From Planococcus shenhongbingii (lineage in GTDB: Bacteria; Bacillota; Bacilli; Bacillales_A; Planococcaceae), in NCBI RefSeq assembly GCF_030413635.1, contig NZ_CP129235.1, positions 1,860,001-1,924,000 of the forward strand: a DNA stretch of 64,000 bases. The letters run 5' to 3'. This document shows positions 60,930 through 64,000 of the stretch, in pieces (the first letter of the stretch is position 1; each line of letters opens with the position of its first letter). Position numbers and translations under genes: made by a program. The notes below the pieces were generated by a model. That model was given only the letters and a program-made list of their open reading frames with translations, had not been told where the DNA came from and did no database searches.

Positions 60930-62111
60930 CTATACATCTCCTCTTAAAATTTCTTTAGCGCCATCCGAAATTTCCGCTTCATAAAATGAAGGAGAAAAAC
61001 CAAATTCTTTGGTATAGTTCTCGGTTATTTTTTCTTTTAAATTTTCGATTTGAGTCTGTTTAACGATGGCAATCGCACATCCGCCGAATCCCGCTCCAGT
61101 CATCCGCGCGCCTATAACGCCCGGATGGTTCCAAGCTGTTTCTACAATTTTATCGAGCTCCGCGCCAGTGACTTCATAGTCATCACGAAGAGAAACATGA
61201 GACTCGTTCATCAATTTTCCAAACCCTTGTATATTGCCTTGTTCAAGTTCTTGAAACGCTAGCAATGTTCTTTCATTTTCATACACAGCGTGTTTTGCCC
61301 GTTTGCGATTTATTTCACTTTTGATGAGGTGTTTGTACTGTTCAAAGTCTTTTATTGTCAACTCGCCAAAGTTGCTGACTTGCAGTTCGGTTCGTATGTC
61401 AGAGAGCGCTTGTTCACATTGAGCGCGTCGTTCATTGTACTTTGAAGCAGCCAGTGTCCTCTGTTTATTGGAGTTTATAATCAAAATTTCATGATCCGTT
61501 AATTCTAGTGGTGCGTAATTAAATTCCAGTGTATGGCAATTCAATAAAATGGCAAAGTCTTTTTTTCCTTTCCCGACGGCAAATTGATCCATGATTCCAC
61601 TATTAATGCCTAGGTAGTTATTTTCAACTTTTTGTCCCAATTGAATCATATGTAAACGATTTATTTCTAATTTGAATAACTCTTCAAGTACAACACCTGT
61701 AACCATCTCGAGGGAAGCGGAAGATGAAAGTCCGGCACTGTTCGGAATATCTCCATAGAACAAAATATCCATTCCATAAGGAATTGAAAAACCACTTTCA
61801 ATAAAATAATGAATCATTCCTTTCGGAAAGTTTGCCCATCCATGATCCGCGTTATAGGACAAGTCAGCAAGTTCACACTCGATTTTTCTTTGTTCCGGAA
61901 AATTCATCGAGTAAAATTGCAATTTTTGATCGGAGCGCTGTTGGACAACGGCATAAGTTCCACAGGAAATGGCGGCTGGAAATACATGTCCACCATTATA
62001 ATCAGTGTGTTCACCAATCAAATTGATGCGGCCGGGCGCAAAAAAGAAACGTGGATTATTATCAGTCTTAAAGATTTCTTTAAAATTTTGCAATAAGTCT
62101 TCCTGGCTCAT
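60930..62111 (-). CDS. galK: Galactokinase
   Basis: 393-residue GHMP kinase phosphorylating galactose at C1. Motifs: GRINLIGEHTDYNGG (about 28-42), the ATP loop PNSAGLSSSASLE (about 120-132) and GARMTGAGFGGCAIA (about 340-354). First gene of the leftward gal operon; GGAGGAG precedes the ATG. The 126-base gap to the divergent ROK gene holds the promoters. Confidence 0.96.
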   Translation of the reverse strand: MSQEDLLQNFKEIFKTDNNPRFFFAPGRINLIGEHTDYNGGHVFPAAISCGTYAVVQQRSDQKLQFYSMNFPEQRKIECELADLSYNADHGWANFPKGMIHYFIESGFSIPYGMDILFYGDIPNSAGLSSSASLEMVTGVVLEELFKLEINRLHMIQLGQKVENNYLGINSGIMDQFAVGKGKKDFAILLNCHTLEFNYAPLELTDHEILIINSNKQRTLAASKYNERRAQCEQALSDIRTELQVSNFGELTIKDFEQYKHLIKSEINRKRAKHAVYENERTLLAFQELEQGNIQGFGKLMNESHVSLRDDYEVTGAELDKIVETAWNHPGVIGARMTGAGFGGCAIAIVKQTQIENLKEKITENYTKEFGFSPSFYEAEISDGAKEILRGDV

Positions 62112-62165
62112 TATACTCCTCCAATACTTTGTAAATTAATTTAATTAACATGAGTATAGATTATT

Positions 62166-62187
62166 TTGTTAAACTATTCAATAACAA
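62166..62187. promoter_or_regulatory. Candidate ROK operator between galK and its regulator
   Basis: TTGTTA (62166-62171) faces TAACAA (62182-62187) in the divergent promoter region; an AT-rich TTAATTTAATTAA lies nearby at about 62135. Assigned by position only. Confidence 0.35.
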
Positions 62188-62237
62188 GAATGGAAGCAAT
62201 TACAAATTACGTGAGCATGTACAAGGGAGAGAAAGTT

Positions 62238-63398
62238 ATGCGTCAAGGCACCTTTAAATGGATGAAATCAGTAAATAAATCAATCATTCTTAACATAATA
62301 AGAAGTAATGGACCAATATCTAGAGCGCAAATTGCAAAGAAGACGAATTTGACGCCTCCGACGGTCAGTAGCAACGTGAAAGAATTGATTGAACAGAAAA
62401 TAGTTAAAGAAAGTGAACTCGGACAGTCACAAGGTGGACGGAAACCCACGATGCTGCTTATCAATCACCAGGCATTTTGCATTATTGGCGTGGATGCAGG
62501 GCCAGAATACATTGAATGCATTGTGGCGGATCTTAGTGGCAAAGTGATGAACAGATCAGAAACTAAGTTGCCACTTCCAATTACGAACCAACAATTTATC
62601 GCTGCATTAAAAAGCTGCATTAATGGCTGTTTGGAAGGAATTCCGGAAGCAGAAGACAAAATCATCGGTATCGGGGTTGCCATGCATGGCGTGGTGAAAG
62701 TTGATACTGGAACTTCTTTGTATGCGCCTAACATTGGCTTGGTTAATATCCCAATTAAAGATGAGCTGGAAAGGGCATTTGGTCTGGAAGTGAAGGTAGA
62801 AAATGATGCACGTGCAATGGCTTTGGGCGAATTCTGGTTTGGGAATCATGGGGAACTGACCAGTATGCTAACGGTGAATATTGGGAGAGGTGTTGGCGCG
62901 GGTCTCATCATTAATGGAAAACTCTATCACGGTTCTTCTAATATTGCGGGCGAAATTGGTCATATGACTATCGATTTACATGGTGAGATTTGCGAATGTG
63001 GAAACCGGGGATGTCTGCAGACATTTGTCACCGGTCCAGCAATCGCAAGGAAGGTAAATAAAAAGACATCGGAAAACCCACTTACAGCAGAAAAAGTATT
63101 TGAACAGGCCATAGACGGTAATGAAGAATTTGCCGCCATTCTCAAAGAATCTGGGAGAGCGATGGGAGTCGGTTTAACAAATCTCATTCACATCGTTAAT
63201 CCGGAAAAAATTGTGTTGGGTGGTGGAGTTTCCAAAGCGGAAAAATTTATTTTGCCTGCCATACTTGAAACCATCGAAGCATCCGCCCTAACTCCTTTGG
63301 CAAGCCAAACAAAAGTGGAAGTATCCAAGTTGGGGGACGATGCCACACTTATCGGCGCTATCACTTTGCTAATGGTGGATGTCTTTGAGTTAAAGTAA
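62238..63398 (+). CDS. ROK-family transcriptional regulator of gal genes
   Basis: 386 residues. The N-terminal winged helix (GPISRAQIAKKTNLTPPTVSSNVKELIEQKIV, about 25-56) is followed by the sugar-kinase-like ROK domain with the zinc signature CECGNRGCLQTF (Q where many have E). DNA binding is likely released by galactose or a derivative, as in XylR/NagC relatives. ATG 62238 has AAGGGAGAGAAAG upstream; the earlier in-frame ATGs lack sites. Divergent from galKET, upstream of galM, so probably the pathway repressor. Confidence 0.88.
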   Translation: MRQGTFKWMKSVNKSIILNIIRSNGPISRAQIAKKTNLTPPTVSSNVKELIEQKIVKESELGQSQGGRKPTMLLINHQAFCIIGVDAGPEYIECIVADLSGKVMNRSETKLPLPITNQQFIAALKSCINGCLEGIPEAEDKIIGIGVAMHGVVKVDTGTSLYAPNIGLVNIPIKDELERAFGLEVKVENDARAMALGEFWFGNHGELTSMLTVNIGRGVGAGLIINGKLYHGSSNIAGEIGHMTIDLHGEICECGNRGCLQTFVTGPAIARKVNKKTSENPLTAEKVFEQAIDGNEEFAAILKESGRAMGVGLTNLIHIVNPEKIVLGGGVSKAEKFILPAILETIEASALTPLASQTKVEVSKLGDDATLIGAITLLMVDVFELK

Positions 63399-63462
63399 AG
63401 AGAATGTAACGACTTCAGTATTATGTTTTGTGAACAGAAAAATTGAAAGGGTGAAAGAAGAA

Positions 63463-64000
63463 ATGGAAGTTACCAAAAAGGTATTTGCCCGTAAAAATAA
63501 CCAGACGATTACTTCTTATACATTAAAGAATGACCAAGGTTTTCAAATGTCCTGTATCGATTATGGATGTATTATTACTGAAATTATTACTCCAGATCAA
63601 AACGGTAAAATGGAGAATGTCGTATTGGGCTTTGACACACTTGAAGAGTACGAAAGCAATCCGTATTTTTTGGGTGCATTGGTTGGACGTTTTGCCGGAC
63701 GGATAAAAGAGGGAGCATTTGTAATTGGAGGAGCAGACTATCAAATAGCAAGAAATGCCAATGGTCATCATCTGCACGGAGGTTCCCAAGGCTTTCACTC
63801 AGCTCTTTGGGATTCAAAAGTGATCAAAAGTAAAAATGAAGCAATAGTCGAATTTACGTATTTCAGTCCTGATGGGGAGGAAGGTTTCCCTGGCAACTTA
63901 TTCATGACCGTCCGCTACCTTCTCAAGAACGACAGCAATCAGCTTATCATTTCCTATTCAGGTAAATCCGATAAAACCACTTTATTGAATGTAACCAACC
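63463..64000 (+). CDS. galM: Aldose 1-epimerase (5' part)
   Basis: Mutarotase converting beta- to alpha-galactose for GalK. About 179 codons are present before the window ends. FQMSCIDYGCIITEI, NPYFLGALVGRFAGRI and NGHHLHGG (substrate-binding Asn-Arg-His region) are visible. GAAAGGGTGAAAGAAG precedes ATG 63463. It follows the ROK gene by 64 bases and is probably cotranscribed with it. Confidence 0.92.
   Translation, partial: MEVTKKVFARKNNQTITSYTLKNDQGFQMSCIDYGCIITEIITPDQNGKMENVVLGFDTLEEYESNPYFLGALVGRFAGRIKEGAFVIGGADYQIARNANGHHLHGGSQGFHSALWDSKVIKSKNEAIVEFTYFSPDGEEGFPGNLFMTVRYLLKNDSNQLIISYSGKSDKTTLLNVTN

Overview
The window reads as a chromosomal segment of a low-to-moderate G+C Bacillota (Bacillales, most likely Planococcaceae or a near relative). 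The support is strong AGGAGG ribosome sites, frequent TTG/GTG starts, U-tailed hairpin terminators, a Bacillus-like 572-residue AcsA, a YndG-YndH-YndJ set and a galKET operon of Bacillales type. No rRNA, tRNA or CRISPR array was seen.

Layout. 0-6.7 kb: end of an ABC transporter ATPase, acetyl-CoA synthetase, XRE-cupin regulator, NAD(P)H oxidoreductase, EamA exporter, nitroreductase and a divergent TetR regulator. 6.9-19.7 kb: an integrated element that splits a quinone-oxidoreductase gene. It encodes a large serine recombinase at its right end and almost completely lacks the dinucleotide CpG (about seven by eye in 12.8 kb, where several hundred would be expected from composition). Its cargo includes a membrane-anchored dCTP-deaminase/dUTPase-like protein, a dUTPase, a TIR-domain protein and an AbiV-family protein, plus a short tyrosine recombinase, a P-loop ATPase and an unrecognised three-gene operon. 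20.4-27.3 kb: a MarR-controlled flavin-dependent monooxygenase cluster (four luciferase-like enzymes, one frameshifted, and a flavin reductase) with a deleted mnmA remnant inside it. 28.6-33.6 kb: cyclic-di-GMP genes (a PAS-GGDEF relic, a PAS-GGDEF-EAL protein with degenerate GGDEF, and an intact sensor diguanylate cyclase). 34-37.1 kb: yndG/yndH/yndJ-like operon.

37-58 kb is a mosaic of small, mostly unrecognised genes separated by recurring intergenic elements of three families. It contains several broken genes: an alpha/beta hydrolase with an inverted 238-bp internal segment, a frameshifted lipoprotein, and two genes truncated head-on. It also holds an ArsR-MFS pair with a palindromic operator, an acyl-ACP desaturase, an IS3-family element sitting in a terminator hairpin, a CBASS-like pair (SLATT-like membrane protein plus a CD-NTase with AGS-C domain, frameshifted in an A10 tract), a serine resolvase and an ABC transporter pair. 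58.4-64 kb: galT-galE-galK transcribed leftward, a divergent ROK regulator, and the start of galM.

The strongest leads for new biology are the CpG-free defence-bearing element with its paired dCTP-deaminase-like/dUTPase operon, the exact invertible-looking segment in the hydrolase gene, the CD-NTase with a homopolymer frameshift, and the repeated intergenic element families. All functional names come from reading motifs by eye; no database search was run.
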